DNA of 64,000 bases. Origin: Thermus brockianus. GTDB taxonomy: Bacteria > Deinococcota > Deinococci > Deinococcales > Thermaceae. This document shows positions 7,677 through 17,889 of the stretch, in pieces. The notes under the pieces were generated by a model that saw only the letters and a list, made by a program, of their open reading frames with translations, was not told the DNA's origin and searched no databases. The stretch covers positions 372,001-436,000 of the forward strand of contig NZ_CP016312.1 in assembly GCF_001880325.1 (NCBI RefSeq). Direction: 5' to 3'. A program made the translations under genes and the position numbers. How positions within the stretch are numbered: position 1 is the stretch's first letter; each line of letters opens with the position of its first letter.

Positions 7677-9043
7677 CCATCGTGGGTGGGGGCTGGGCCG
7701 GGCTCGCCGCCGCCCTCGCCCTGAAGGAAGCAGGGGCCGACTTCCTCCTCCTGGAGGCCAGTCCCCGGCTTGGGGGCAAGGTCTTCACCCACCGGGGGGA
7801 AGGGTTTTTGGTGGAAGGGGGGCCCGACGCCAGCGTGCGCTACAAGCGGGAGGTCCTGGCCTTGGCCGAGGCCCTGGGCCTGGAACCCATGGGCACCCTC
7901 CCCGCCAAGCCCTCCGCCTACATCCTGCGCAAGGGAAAACCCCATCCCCTCCCCGAGGGGCTATTGCAGGTGGTGCCGGGGGACCTGAAGGCCCTGGCCA
8001 AGACGCCCCTCCTCTCCCTTTCCGGGAAGCTTCGCGCCCTCTACGACCTCTTTCTCCCTCGAGGGGGCGGGGAGGACGAAAGCCTAAAGGCCTTCGTGGA
8101 AAGGCGGCTCGGCCCGGAGGTCTTCCAGGCCCTGGTGGCCCCCTTGGCCGGGGGGATTTACGGGGGCGAGCCCGAGGAGCTCTCCATGCGGGCCGCCTTC
8201 CCCGCCCTCTTGGAGCTAGAGCGGAAACACCGGAGCCTCCTCCTCGGGGCCATGCGCTCCCGGAAAGGGCGGGGAAGCCGCGAAGGGGGAAGCCTCTTCT
8301 TCTCCTTCGCCGAGGGCCTTTCCGCCCTCACCCGGAGGATGGCGGAAAGGGTGGCGGACCACGTCCTCCTCGCCACCCCAGTCCTCCTCCTAGAGCCTTT
8401 AGGCAACCGCTTCCGCCTCCACACCCCAAGGGGGGCCCTCGAGGCCGAGGCGGTGATCCTCGCCACCCCAGCCCCCACGGCCGCCAACCTCCTAAGGCCC
8501 TTCCTCCCCGGGGCCACGGCCCTCCTCAAGGGCATTCCCCACACCCCGGCGGCCACGGTGAGCCTGGCCTTTAAGGAGGAACTCCCCGTAAGCGGGCACG
8601 GCCTCCTCATCGCCAAAGGGGAAGGCTACCAGGCCCGGGGCTTCACCTGGACCCACCGCAAGTGGCCGGGAAGGGCCCCCGAGGGGTGGAGCCTGGTGCG
8701 GGCCTACTTCTCCGGGGAGGCGGCGAGGCTTTCCGAAGGGGAGCTCGCCCGCCTCGCCCTGGCGGAGCTTCGCCGGTACCTGGGCCGGGAGGTGCGCCCG
8801 GAGCGCACCTTCGTCTTCCGCTTCCCCGAGGGCATGCCCGCCTACCGCGTGGGGCACCAGGAGCGGATAGCCCGCCTGGAGATGGTCCTTCTCCAGGCCC
8901 CGGGGCTCTTCCTGGCCGGGAACTACCTTTCGGGGGTGGGCCTTCCCGAGGTGGTGCGCTCGGGGGAAAAAGCGGCCGCCAGGGCCCTCGCCCACCTCTC
9001 CCTGACCCCCCCTGGCGAAAAGGAAACCCCCCGGTTAGGATAA
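7664..9043 (+). CDS. hemY: Protoporphyrinogen/coproporphyrinogen III oxidase (HemY/CgoX type)
   Basis: A 459-residue FAD-dependent oxidase. The N-terminal dinucleotide-binding motif VAIVGGGWAGLAAAL is followed by the LLEASPRLGGKV stretch; the C-terminal FAD motif LFLAGNYLSGVGLPE is near residues 420-435. It oxidises proto- or coproporphyrinogen by six electrons in the last steps of haem synthesis. The GTG start overlaps the hemH end. Gene order hemE-hemH-hemY is the classical operon of the oxygen-dependent pathway. Demand for haem is high here because of the cytochromes and haem-copper enzymes encoded downstream. Confidence 0.9.
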   Translation: MAQVAIVGGGWAGLAAALALKEAGADFLLLEASPRLGGKVFTHRGEGFLVEGGPDASVRYKREVLALAEALGLEPMGTLPAKPSAYILRKGKPHPLPEGLLQVVPGDLKALAKTPLLSLSGKLRALYDLFLPRGGGEDESLKAFVERRLGPEVFQALVAPLAGGIYGGEPEELSMRAAFPALLELERKHRSLLLGAMRSRKGRGSREGGSLFFSFAEGLSALTRRMAERVADHVLLATPVLLLEPLGNRFRLHTPRGALEAEAVILATPAPTAANLLRPFLPGATALLKGIPHTPAATVSLAFKEELPVSGHGLLIAKGEGYQARGFTWTHRKWPGRAPEGWSLVRAYFSGEAARLSEGELARLALAELRRYLGREVRPERTFVFRFPEGMPAYRVGHQERIARLEMVLLQAPGLFLAGNYLSGVGLPEVVRSGEKAAARALAHLSLTPPGEKETPRLG

Positions 9044-9050
9044 TCCCAAC

Positions 9051-11291
9051 ATGCGTCTCCCCTATCCCGCCATCGCCCTGGGGGCACTTCTCCTTGGGCT
9101 CTTGGCCGGGGTCTTGGGGTATAGCGACCCCTATGTCCTTCCCTGGTTCATGATCTTCACCGCCACCCTGGCCAGCGCCCGGGGGCTTGGGGTGGGCCTG
9201 GGGGCGGCCTTCCTCTCCACCCTTCTCCTCCTTCTCTTTCCCGGCTTTGAGCTGGTGGCGGCGGCCCTTCTTCTTCTCTCCGCCCTCCTCGCCCACCAGG
9301 TGGGCGAAAGCCTCCGCCTGGCCCACCGCCAGGCCAAGCACCTGGCCCGGGTGCAAAGGCTTTTGGCCGAGGCCCTCGAGGCCCTCCCCCAGGCCGAGGA
9401 CCGGGAAACCCTCTTGCGCACCTTCCCCGAAAGGCTCGCCGCCCTAGGGGAAGGGGGGCACATCGGGGTCTGGGTCCCGGTGCGGGAGGGCTTCCGCCTC
9501 CTAGCCAGCGAGCCCCCCCTCGCCCTGGACACCATCCCCGCTACCGGGGTGGTGGGACGGGCCTTCAGGGAAGGGAAGCCCATCCACGTGCCCGACGTGC
9601 GCCAAGAACCCGCCTACATCAGCGCACCCGGCCACCAGGCCCTGGCCGAGCTGGCCCTTCCCCTCCTGGAACGGGGGGAGGTGGTGGCGGTCCTCAACGT
9701 GGAACGCAACCGCCCCTTCAGCGGGGAGGAGGTGGAAGGCCTTACCCGCTTCGCCCAGGCGGTGAGCCTCCAGCTTTCCCGCCTGGCGGACATGGAGGAG
9801 CGGAGGCTCCTCGCCGAACTCGCCCAGAGGATGCAAAGCGCCGCCACCCCCGAGGAGGCGGCCCAAAAGGCGCTAGGCCTCCTCCTGGAGGTCCTCAGGT
9901 TGGAAAGCGGGACCCTGTGGGAAGCTAGGGGAAGCCGCCTGGTCGCCCTGGCCTACCAAGGGGTGAAGGAACCTAGCCTCCTCCAGGTGATTGCCGAAGG
10001 CCTCCCCTATGGGGTGGGCCTCGCTTGGCAGGTCTACGAATCCCATAGCCCCTTCTTCACCGCCCGCTACGCCGAGGAAAGCCGGACCGTTCCCGCCCTC
10101 AGAAACCTGGGTTGGCGCACCTTCGCCGCCTTGCCCATCCCCTCCCCGGGAAGCCCCCGGGCCCGGCGGGTCTTGGTGGTGGGGCAGAGGGAGGAAAGGC
10201 TTTGGCGCAAGGCGGAAGAGGAGCTTCTCCTCTCCGCCTGCCGGGCCGTGGGCCTTGGCTTGGAAGGCCTTACGGAAAAGCGCCGGCACCAGGCGGTGAA
10301 CCAGCTTTTCCTGGAACTAGTGGAAAGGCCCCTGGAAGAGCTTTACCAAGCCATTCTGGAAGAGGCCATCCGCCAGGTCCCGGGCTCGGAAGCGGGGAGC
10401 CTTTTGGTGCTGGAAGGCGGGGAATACCGCTTCCAGGCGGTGGTGGGCTACGACCTGGAGGGGCTCAAGGCGGTGCGCTTCAGCCCTGAGGGCATGCTCT
10501 TTTGGTACGGCCGGGGGGAGGAAGAGGCCCGCCGGGGAGAGCCCCGGATCATGAGCGTGGAGGACCGCCCCATCCCCGAGATCAGCCACCAGACCGCTCC
10601 CCCGGAGGTTATTGACACCACCGGCCGGGCCAAGGAGATCCAGGCCAACCTCTGCCTCCCCGTGCCCTACAAGGGCGAGGTGCTTGCCTACCTGAACCTG
10701 GACAACCACCACGACCCCCGGGCCTTCGGGGAGGACTCCCTCCAGGTGGCGCGCTTCTTCGCCGCCCCCCTGGCCACCCTCCTCCACGAGCACCGGACCC
10801 GGCGCCTCCTGGAAGAAGCCGCCCTCACCGACCCCCTCACGGGCCTCCTCAACCGCCGGGCCTTTGACCGCTACTTCCTGGAGGAGCTCAAGCGGGCAGA
10901 GCGCTACGGCTACCCCCTATCCCTGGCCATCTTGGACCTCAAGGGTTTCAAACCCGTGAACGACCGCCTGGGCCACGCCACGGGGGACCTCGCCCTCATG
11001 AAGGTGGCGGAGGTCCTGCAGCGGGAACGCCGCAACGGCGACCGCATCTTCCGCTGGGGCGGGGACGAGTTTGCCGTCCTCTTCCCCCACACCCCCAAGA
11101 AGGGGGCCATCGCCGCCGCCTACCGCTACGCCCAGGCCATAGAAAGACTTTGCTTTGGCGAGATCTGCCTGGGGGTGAACATCGGGGTGGCCACCTACCC
11201 CGAGGACGGCACCACGCCCGATGAACTCTTAAGCGCCGCCGACACCCGCATGTACCAGGCCAAGGCCCTGGGCCAGGCGGTGGTGGCCTGA
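9051..11291 (+). CDS. Membrane GAF-GGDEF diguanylate cyclase
   Basis: A 746-residue protein predicted to make cyclic di-GMP. Three or four hydrophobic segments fill residues 1-85. Three GAF-like sensor domains follow (about 105-250, 265-400, 425-580), then a GGDEF domain from about 590. The active-site GGDEF is at 670-674, and an RxxD inhibitory site (RNGD) lies five residues upstream, so product inhibition is expected. The mRNA is probably leaderless: GATAAT (9039-9044) is followed by 6 nt and the ATG. It is the first of three consecutive cyclic-di-GMP genes. Its third GAF resembles the second GAF of the next protein (QAVVGYDLEGL versus VAAQGYDLEAL), pointing to duplication. Confidence 0.88.
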   Translation: MRLPYPAIALGALLLGLLAGVLGYSDPYVLPWFMIFTATLASARGLGVGLGAAFLSTLLLLLFPGFELVAAALLLLSALLAHQVGESLRLAHRQAKHLARVQRLLAEALEALPQAEDRETLLRTFPERLAALGEGGHIGVWVPVREGFRLLASEPPLALDTIPATGVVGRAFREGKPIHVPDVRQEPAYISAPGHQALAELALPLLERGEVVAVLNVERNRPFSGEEVEGLTRFAQAVSLQLSRLADMEERRLLAELAQRMQSAATPEEAAQKALGLLLEVLRLESGTLWEARGSRLVALAYQGVKEPSLLQVIAEGLPYGVGLAWQVYESHSPFFTARYAEESRTVPALRNLGWRTFAALPIPSPGSPRARRVLVVGQREERLWRKAEEELLLSACRAVGLGLEGLTEKRRHQAVNQLFLELVERPLEELYQAILEEAIRQVPGSEAGSLLVLEGGEYRFQAVVGYDLEGLKAVRFSPEGMLFWYGRGEEEARRGEPRIMSVEDRPIPEISHQTAPPEVIDTTGRAKEIQANLCLPVPYKGEVLAYLNLDNHHDPRAFGEDSLQVARFFAAPLATLLHEHRTRRLLEEAALTDPLTGLLNRRAFDRYFLEELKRAERYGYPLSLAILDLKGFKPVNDRLGHATGDLALMKVAEVLQRERRNGDRIFRWGGDEFAVLFPHTPKKGAIAAAYRYAQAIERLCFGEICLGVNIGVATYPEDGTTPDELLSAADTRMYQAKALGQAVVA

Positions 11292-11296
11292 AGCCG

Positions 11297-11339
11297 TTGC
11301 AAAAGCTCCCCAAAGGCGTAAAATGGGCTCGGTCCGAGC
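11297..11339 (+). promoter_or_regulatory. Promoter and leader palindrome of the GGDEF-EAL gene
   Basis: TTGCAA (11297-11302) and TAAAAT (11319-11324) are spaced 16 bp. Between the -10 and the ATG at 11340 is the palindrome GCTCGG-T-CCGAGC (11327-11339), with too small a loop for a good hairpin, so a protein-binding site is more likely. No ribosome binding site is visible. Confidence 0.5.
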
Positions 11340-13919
11340 ATGCGCCTTCTTGGGGGAAGCCTAACCCAACTTCTCCTCCCCCTCCTTCGGAAGGGGTTGC
11401 CAGGGCTTCCCGAAAGCCTAAAGAACGTGGCCCAGCTCCTTAAGGCCCACCGGGCCTACCTCTTCCGCTTGGAGGAGCGGCAAGGGATCTGGTACGCCAG
11501 CCAGCTAGCGGAGTGGGCCAAAGAAGACGTAGAACCCCAGATCCAGAACCCCGCTTTGCAAAACCTGCCCATGGTGGAGTCCGGCTACGGGCGCTGGCTA
11601 GCGCGCTTTTTGGCTGACCGAAGCGTGGGCGGCCCCGTGGCCACCTTCCCCGAGAAGGAAAGGCCCCTCCTCGAGGCCCAGGCCATCCAAAGCCTCCTGG
11701 TGGTGCCCATCTTTGTGGAGGGAAGGCTTTGGGGGTTTTTAGGGGTGGACGACTGCGCCCGGGAAAGGGCCTTCACCCGAGAAGAGGAGGCTACCCTTCG
11801 GGCCCTAGCCGGGGTTTTGGCCCAGACCCTGGAGCTTTGGGAGCGCACCCGTTGGCTCCAGCTCTTGGTGGAGCTATCCCCCTTTTACCTGGCCCGGTTC
11901 TCCCCAGAGGGGAGGTTGCTGTACGCCAACCCCGCCTTAAAGGGCGCTTTTCCCCAAGGGCTTTCCCTGCCCTTAAGCGAAGCCTTGGCCCAACCTGGCC
12001 GCCCCTTTACCCACCTTTCCCGAAAGGAGCGGGTGGTGGAGTGGACCCTCCTTGGGGTACCGGGGCCGGGCAAGGAGGCGCTGGAGGTGCTGGCCCTAGG
12101 GGTGGACGTGACGGAAAGGGAGGAGGCCCAGGCGCGGGAAGCCCGCTGGAACGCCTTCCGGCGGAACCTGCTCCGCGTTTACGAAACCCTCATGGCCGAG
12201 AGCCTTTCCGACTCCATCTTCGGCCTCATCCTGGACGCCGCCTTGGACACCATCCCCAGCGCCCAGGCGGGTAGCGTCACCGTGCTCATGGAAGACGGCT
12301 GTTACCACTTCGTGGCCGCCCAGGGCTACGACCTCGAGGCCCTCCGCCAGGTCTGCCTCCGTCCCGAAGAACCCCTCTCCCTCACGGGCCACCGGGAAGC
12401 CCAGGTCTTCACCTGGCAGGACCTCATGCGCTTCAACGCCCGCCTGGACCCCCAAAGGCGCCGGGTCATGGAGGAAGCGGGCCGGGTGCGGGACATCAAG
12501 GCCATCCTCTCCGTACCCGTCTTCTTGGCCGGGGAGCGCAAGGCTTTCTTGTATCTGGACAACTTTGAAAGCGCCGACGCCTTTACCCCCCTGGACCTGG
12601 AGCTCGCCCAGGCCTTCGCTAGCCAGCTTGGGCTTCTCCTGCGGCGGCTGGAGCTGGAAGGGGCGCTCCAGCACCTGGCCTACCACGACCCCCTCACGGG
12701 CCTTCCCAACCGCCTGTTCTTCCTGGAAAAGCTGGCCCAAGCCCTACAGGAAGAACCCGAGTCCTTGGCCCTCCTCTACCTGGACCTGGACGGGCTCAAG
12801 CTGGTGAACGACCTGGACGGCCACGCCGCCGGGGATGAAGCCCTCCGGGTGGTGGCCGCCCGCTTACGGGCCACCTTGCGCCCCCGGGACCTGGTGGCCC
12901 GGCAAGGAGGGGACGAGTTTCTGGTCCTCCTAACCCACCTGAAAAACCCCGAGGAGGCGGTGGCCGTGGCGGAAAGGCTTTTAGAGGTGGTGCGCCTGCC
13001 CATTCCCTTGCGGGAGCGGGTCTACCACCTCACCACCTCCATTGGCCTGGCCCTGGGGGAAAGGGGCCTCGGCCCCGGGGAGCTTTTGCAACGGGCGGAC
13101 CTGGCCCTTTACCGGGCCAAGGGGGAAGGAAAGGACCGCCTGGCCTTTTTTGAGTCCCACCTCCAGGAAGCCCTGCGGCGGGAGATGCACCTTTTGGAAG
13201 CCCTGAGGCATGACCTGGAGCGGGAAAAGGGCCTTTGGCTCGCCTACCAGCCCATCGTGGACCTGAAGACAGGTAAACCCGTGGCCCTGGAGGCCCTTCT
13301 GCGCTGGCGCCTCGCCTCGCCCGGGGAGTTCATTCCCCTAGCGGAGCGCCACCGGCTCATGGCCTCTTTGGGCCAGTTCGTCCTGCGGCGGGCCTGCCAG
13401 GAGCAACCCCGCCATGGCCTGCCCGTTCACGTGAACGTGAGCCCCCATGAGCTTTTGGACCCCCATTACCCCGCCCACGTGGCCCAGATCCTAGAGGAAA
13501 CGGGTTGCGCCCCGGAGAATCTGGTCCTGGAGGTCACGGAGTCCACCCTAATCCCCGACGAACGGGGCCGGGAGGCCACGGGGAGCCTGCAGATCCTAAG
13601 GCGGCTTGGGGTAAGGGTCTTTTTGGACGACTTCGGAAGCGGCCACTCCAGCCTGGAGCGCCTGGCCCAGCTCCCCGTGGACGGGCTCAAGCTGGGCCAG
13701 GCCTTCACCCAGGCCCTGGGAAGTCCCCCTGATCCCCAAAGCCCCGCCGCCCGGGTGGTGGCCGCCGTCTTGGCGTTGGCCAAGACCTTGGGGCTCCAAG
13801 CCGTGGCCGAAGGCGTGGAGGACGAGCACGTGCTGGCCTACCTGAAGGCCCTGGGCTTTCGCTTAGGTCAGGGGTATCTCCTGGGAAAGCCCACGCCCTT
13901 ATACTCAGAGGAAGAGTGA
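11340..13919 (+). CDS. GAF-PAS-GAF-GGDEF-EAL cyclic-di-GMP enzyme
   Basis: An 859-residue soluble protein with a GAF-like domain (1-150), a PAS domain (155-245, ending VDVTEREEAQ), a second GAF (255-420), a GGDEF domain with intact GGDEF near 523-527, an RxxD inhibitory site (RPRD) five residues before it, and an EAL domain from about 605. The EAL domain keeps the ALEALLRW motif (Glu near 650), NVSP, LEVTES, DDFGSG and AEGVED, so it looks able to hydrolyse cyclic di-GMP. Both activities may be present and switched by the sensor domains. The next gene starts inside its last codons (13916). Confidence 0.88.
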   Translation: MRLLGGSLTQLLLPLLRKGLPGLPESLKNVAQLLKAHRAYLFRLEERQGIWYASQLAEWAKEDVEPQIQNPALQNLPMVESGYGRWLARFLADRSVGGPVATFPEKERPLLEAQAIQSLLVVPIFVEGRLWGFLGVDDCARERAFTREEEATLRALAGVLAQTLELWERTRWLQLLVELSPFYLARFSPEGRLLYANPALKGAFPQGLSLPLSEALAQPGRPFTHLSRKERVVEWTLLGVPGPGKEALEVLALGVDVTEREEAQAREARWNAFRRNLLRVYETLMAESLSDSIFGLILDAALDTIPSAQAGSVTVLMEDGCYHFVAAQGYDLEALRQVCLRPEEPLSLTGHREAQVFTWQDLMRFNARLDPQRRRVMEEAGRVRDIKAILSVPVFLAGERKAFLYLDNFESADAFTPLDLELAQAFASQLGLLLRRLELEGALQHLAYHDPLTGLPNRLFFLEKLAQALQEEPESLALLYLDLDGLKLVNDLDGHAAGDEALRVVAARLRATLRPRDLVARQGGDEFLVLLTHLKNPEEAVAVAERLLEVVRLPIPLRERVYHLTTSIGLALGERGLGPGELLQRADLALYRAKGEGKDRLAFFESHLQEALRREMHLLEALRHDLEREKGLWLAYQPIVDLKTGKPVALEALLRWRLASPGEFIPLAERHRLMASLGQFVLRRACQEQPRHGLPVHVNVSPHELLDPHYPAHVAQILEETGCAPENLVLEVTESTLIPDERGREATGSLQILRRLGVRVFLDDFGSGHSSLERLAQLPVDGLKLGQAFTQALGSPPDPQSPAARVVAAVLALAKTLGLQAVAEGVEDEHVLAYLKALGFRLGQGYLLGKPTPLYSEEE

Positions 13920-16900
13920 GGCTTAGCGAGCCTTGGAAAATCACTTTCGCCTATATCTTCCTCTCCTTGGCCTGGGTTTTGGGAAGCGACCGGCTCCTCC
14001 TTGCCCTCAACCCTTCCCCAGAAACCCTTACCCTTTGGCAAAGCGCCAAGGGCGTGGTCTTTGTCTTCCTCTCTGGCGGGCTCATCCTCCTCCTGACCCG
14101 AGGCCTGGAGAACCTGTGGCGGAGGAGTGTCCGGTCCTTGGAGGCCTGGGAGCGCCGCTTCCGCGCCATGGTGGAGCATAGCCGCGAGCTCATCTACCTC
14201 CTGGATGCCAAGGGGTACATCCGCTACGCCTCCCCCAACGTGGAACAGGTACTGAACTATGACCCCCTGGGCTACACCCGCCAGGACCTCTTCGTCCTAG
14301 ACTTCGTCCACCCGGAGGACCGCCCCTATGCCGAGGCGGCCTTGGAAGACCTCCTCCGCCACCCAGGGGAGGTGCGGGAGTACCGGTTCCGTATCCTGGA
14401 CGGCTGGGGCAGGGTGCGGACGGTGCAGGTCTGGGGGAAAAACCTCTTGGGAGACCCCGCTATTGAAGGTATCGTCCTCAACATCCAGGACGAGACCGAG
14501 CTGGAGGAGGAGCGGGCCAGGCTCAAAGGCATCTTGGAAGCTCTTCCGGGGGAGGTGTACCAGGCCCGGGTGGCCGAAGGCCAAGACCCCGCCTACGCCC
14601 CCCTGCTCTACGCCGCCCCTCGCCAGGCGGAAACCCTCCTGGGCTACCCCGCCCAGAGGCTTTTGGAAGACCCCGCCTTCTACTTCACCCAGGTCCACCC
14701 CGAGGACCGAACCCCCCTGATGGACACCGTGCGCCGAGCGGTGGCCGAACCCGGGGTGGTGCAGGTCTGCACCTACCGCTTCTGGCACGGGGGGCAACAA
14801 GCCTGGGTCTGGCTCCGGGATACCCTGGTCTTTGACCGGGCAACCCGCCTCCTCACGGGCTACACCTACGACGTGAGCCAGGAGGTGGCCCAGGAGGAGC
14901 GCTTCCGCCTCCTCTTCCAGGCCCACCCCCTGCCCATGTGGGTATACGACCGGGAAACCTACCGTTTCCTGGAGGTGAACGAGGCGGCGGTGCGGAAGTA
15001 CGGCTACGCCCGGGAGGAGTTTCTCTCCATGACCATCCTGCACATCCGTCCAGAAGGAGAGCGCCCCCGGCTCCTAGAAGACCTCAAGCGCCCTCGGGAA
15101 CCCTACCAGGTTTCCGGTCCCTGGACCCACCGCCTGAAGGACGGGCGGGAGATCCAGGTGGAAATCCACTCCCACACCCTGGAGTACGCTGGCCGCCCGG
15201 CGGTCCTGGTGGTGGCCGTGGACGTCACGGAAAAGCTGAAGGCCGAAGCCACCCAAAGGCTTTTGCAGAAGGCCCTCGAGGCCGCCCACGAGGCCGTGGT
15301 CCTCACGGATAAGGACGGGCGCATCACCTGGGTCAACCCCGCCTTCACCCGCCTCACCGGCTACACCCCCGAGGAGGCCCTGGGCCAGAACCCCCGCATC
15401 CTCAAGTCGGGCCGCCATCCCCGGGAGTTCTACCAACACCTGTGGGCCACCATCCTAGCGGGCCAGGTGTGGGAGGGGGAACTCATCAACCGCCGTAAGG
15501 ACGGGACCCTCTACACCGAGCACATGACCATCACTCCGGTCCTGGAGGAAGGCCAGGTGGCCCACTTCATCGCCTTCAAGCGGGACGTCACCGAAGAGAA
15601 GGCCAAGGAGCAAGCCCTGCGCGAGTCCGAGGCCCTTTTCCGCACCCTAGCCGAGACCGCCCCCGCCCTCATCCTCCTCTGGCAACTGGAAAACCCCGAG
15701 GACCCGGGAAGCGCCCGCCTCGCCTTCGCCAACCCGATGGCCACGGAAATCACCGGCTATTCCCAGGAGGAATTGGCCGCCCGGCCCATCTGGGAGTTCG
15801 TCCACCCCGCCGACCGGGAGATGGTGCAAAAGCGGGGCCTGGCCCGCCTAAGGGGGGAAACGCCCCCGGGACGCTACGCCTTCCGCATCCTGACCCGAGG
15901 GGGAGAGGTGCGCTGGCTAGACTACTCCGCCGCCCGGGTGGAAATCGGGGGCAGGCCCGCCATTCTGGGCGTGGGCTTGGACATCACCGAGGCTAAGGAG
16001 AAGGAGCTGGCCCTGGAGGCCTTCGCCCGGGTAAGCCTCGCCCTGCGCAAAAGCGAAAACCTCAAGGAGATGATGGAAAGCGCTCTGGACGCCGCCTTGG
16101 CCACCCTGGAAGCCCCCGTGGGGAGCATTCTCCTCTACGACCAGGACACGGGCCGCCTGGAGGAGGCGGCAAGCCGGGGGTGGCTGAGCGCCATCCCCAC
16201 GCCGCCCACCCTTGCGAGGGAGGGCATGGTGGCCCGGGCCTTCCAGGGGGAAGTGGTGGTGAGCCAGGACCTGAAAAACGATCCTCGGGTGCGGCCAGAA
16301 GCCAGGCCCTTGGTACCGGAGGGCTTTAGCGGGGTGGTGGTACCCATCCTGGCAGGGACGGAACCCGTGGGCGCCCTAACCCTGGCCTGGCCCCACCCCC
16401 GCACCCCCACCCCGGCGGAGGTGGAGCGAGCCCAGCTTATGGCCGAGGCCATGGGCAACGCCGTGCGGCGCGCCAGCCTGCGTAGAAAACTGGCCCAAAG
16501 GGTAGAGCATCTGGAGGCCCTCCGGGCCATTGACCAGGCCATCGCCGCCTCCTTGGACCTCACCCCCACCCTGCAGGTCTTTTTGAACCAGGTGATGCGC
16601 CTCCCCCTGGATGCCGCCGCCTTCTTCCTGTATCGCCCCCGGGAACGGACGCTGGAACTCGTAGAGCTTCGGGGCTTCCTTACCCCCAAACGGCTCTGGT
16701 CCAAAACCACCCTTTTGGGCCAGGGCCACGTGGGGCGGGCCGCCTTGCGGGGCCAGCCGGTGCACGTGGGCGACCTAGCCCTAGACCCCGGGGCCCTTCC
16801 CGACCTTACCCTTAAAGAGGGGTTTGTATCCGAGCGGGTCTATCCCCTTTTTGCCAAGGGTAGGCTTCTGGGGGCGCTGGCCGTCTTCACCCGCAAACCC

Positions 16901-17593
16901 TGGGACCTCTCTCCAGAGCAAGAAGAGTTCTTGGAGGCTTTGGTGGGCCAAGGGGCTGTGGCGCTGGACAACGCCCTCACCTTTCAAGAGCTCCAAAGAA
17001 GCCAGCGGGAGCTGGAAGCCGCCTACGACCTCACCCTCTGGGGCTGGGCTAAAGCGGTGGAACTGCGCGACCAGGAAACCGCCGGCCACACGGAACGGGT
17101 CACGGAACTCACCCTACGCCTCGCCCGCGCCCTAGGGGTGCCCGAGGAGGACCTGGACGACCTGAGGCGGGGTGCCATCCTGCACGATGTGGGCAAGATC
17201 GCCATCCCCGACGCCATCCTCCTGAAACCAGGCCCCCTCACGGAGGAGGAGTGGCAGGAGATGCGGAAACACCCGGTCTACGCCTACGAGTGGCTTTCCG
17301 GCATCCCCTTCCTCAAGAAGGCCCTGGAGATCCCCTACGCCCACCACGAGCGCTGGGACGGCTCCGGGTATCCCCGGGGGCTAAAGGGCTCGGAGATTCC
17401 CCTTTCCGCCCGCATCTTCGCCGTGGTAGACGTGTACGACGCCTTAACCTCCGACCGGCCGTACCGCAAGGCTTGGCCCCGGGAAAAGGCCTTGGCCTAC
17501 CTGCAGGAACAAGCGGGCAAGCAGTTTGACCCCGAAGTGGTGGCAGCCTTCCTCCGGCTCATGGCGGAGGAAGGCCCCGAGTCCACCCCCTAG
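13916..17593 (+). CDS. Multi-PAS/GAF HD-GYP cyclic-di-GMP phosphodiesterase
   Basis: A 1225-residue membrane protein. Two transmembrane helices (about 10-30 and 45-62) are followed by five PAS-type units (about 75-190, 190-320, 320-440, 445-565, 570-700), two GAF domains (about 700-850 and 855-1020) and a C-terminal HD-GYP domain. That domain has [12 protein letters not shown] (HD at about 1090) and [14 protein letters not shown] (GYP at about 1151-1153), with the later DVYDAL and RPYRKA blocks. HD-GYP enzymes hydrolyse cyclic di-GMP to GMP. The GTG start overlaps the preceding stop region, so the protein is translationally coupled to the GGDEF-EAL enzyme. PAS domains could bind haem or flavin, but no ligand residue can be assigned. 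Confidence 0.88.
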   Translation: MRLSEPWKITFAYIFLSLAWVLGSDRLLLALNPSPETLTLWQSAKGVVFVFLSGGLILLLTRGLENLWRRSVRSLEAWERRFRAMVEHSRELIYLLDAKGYIRYASPNVEQVLNYDPLGYTRQDLFVLDFVHPEDRPYAEAALEDLLRHPGEVREYRFRILDGWGRVRTVQVWGKNLLGDPAIEGIVLNIQDETELEEERARLKGILEALPGEVYQARVAEGQDPAYAPLLYAAPRQAETLLGYPAQRLLEDPAFYFTQVHPEDRTPLMDTVRRAVAEPGVVQVCTYRFWHGGQQAWVWLRDTLVFDRATRLLTGYTYDVSQEVAQEERFRLLFQAHPLPMWVYDRETYRFLEVNEAAVRKYGYAREEFLSMTILHIRPEGERPRLLEDLKRPREPYQVSGPWTHRLKDGREIQVEIHSHTLEYAGRPAVLVVAVDVTEKLKAEATQRLLQKALEAAHEAVVLTDKDGRITWVNPAFTRLTGYTPEEALGQNPRILKSGRHPREFYQHLWATILAGQVWEGELINRRKDGTLYTEHMTITPVLEEGQVAHFIAFKRDVTEEKAKEQALRESEALFRTLAETAPALILLWQLENPEDPGSARLAFANPMATEITGYSQEELAARPIWEFVHPADREMVQKRGLARLRGETPPGRYAFRILTRGGEVRWLDYSAARVEIGGRPAILGVGLDITEAKEKELALEAFARVSLALRKSENLKEMMESALDAALATLEAPVGSILLYDQDTGRLEEAASRGWLSAIPTPPTLAREGMVARAFQGEVVVSQDLKNDPRVRPEARPLVPEGFSGVVVPILAGTEPVGALTLAWPHPRTPTPAEVERAQLMAEAMGNAVRRASLRRKLAQRVEHLEALRAIDQAIAASLDLTPTLQVFLNQVMRLPLDAAAFFLYRPRERTLELVELRGFLTPKRLWSKTTLLGQGHVGRAALRGQPVHVGDLALDPGALPDLTLKEGFVSERVYPLFAKGRLLGALAVFTRKPWDLSPEQEEFLEALVGQGAVALDNALTFQELQRSQRELEAAYDLTLWGWAKAVELRDQETAGHTERVTELTLRLARALGVPEEDLDDLRRGAILHDVGKIAIPDAILLKPGPLTEEEWQEMRKHPVYAYEWLSGIPFLKKALEIPYAHHERWDGSGYPRGLKGSEIPLSARIFAVVDVYDALTSDRPYRKAWPREKALAYLQEQAGKQFDPEVVAAFLRLMAEEGPESTP

Positions 17594-17889
17594 TCCCAGC
17601 CCAAAAGCCGCCGGGCCTCGGGGGAAAGCCTGGCCGGGGTCCAGGGGGGGTCAAAGGTGAGCTCCACCGCCACCTCTTCCACCCCGGGCAGGAAGGACAA
17701 GGCCCGCCGCACCGCTTCCCCCAGGCTGTCGTGCAAGGGGCAACCCGGGGTAGTGAGGGTCATGCGCACCAAGGCCCGGGGAGGCTCCACCTTAAGCTCG
17801 TAGATGAGCCCGAGATTGACCACATCCAGGCCCAGCTCGGGATCGTAGACCGCTTTGAGCAGGTTCCATGCCTGTTCTTCCAGCGTCAT
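17590..17889 (-). CDS. DUF59/MIP18-family protein (SufT/PaaD-like Fe-S assembly)
   Basis: A 99-residue protein covering one DUF59 domain, with [17 protein letters not shown] near residues 16-32 and [15 protein letters not shown] at 46-60, the conserved Cys being Cys50. Members assist Fe-S cluster maturation, for example SufT and the MIP18 group. The start at 17889 follows GGGAGGTG and overlaps the stop of the upstream membrane protein gene (ATGA). The pair is driven by a TGAC-type palindrome promoter upstream of 19037, so repair of Fe-S clusters under nitrosative stress is a reasonable inference. Its stop overlaps that of the convergent HD-GYP gene. Confidence 0.85.
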   Translation of the reverse strand: MTLEEQAWNLLKAVYDPELGLDVVNLGLIYELKVEPPRALVRMTLTTPGCPLHDSLGEAVRRALSFLPGVEEVAVELTFDPPWTPARLSPEARRLLGWD

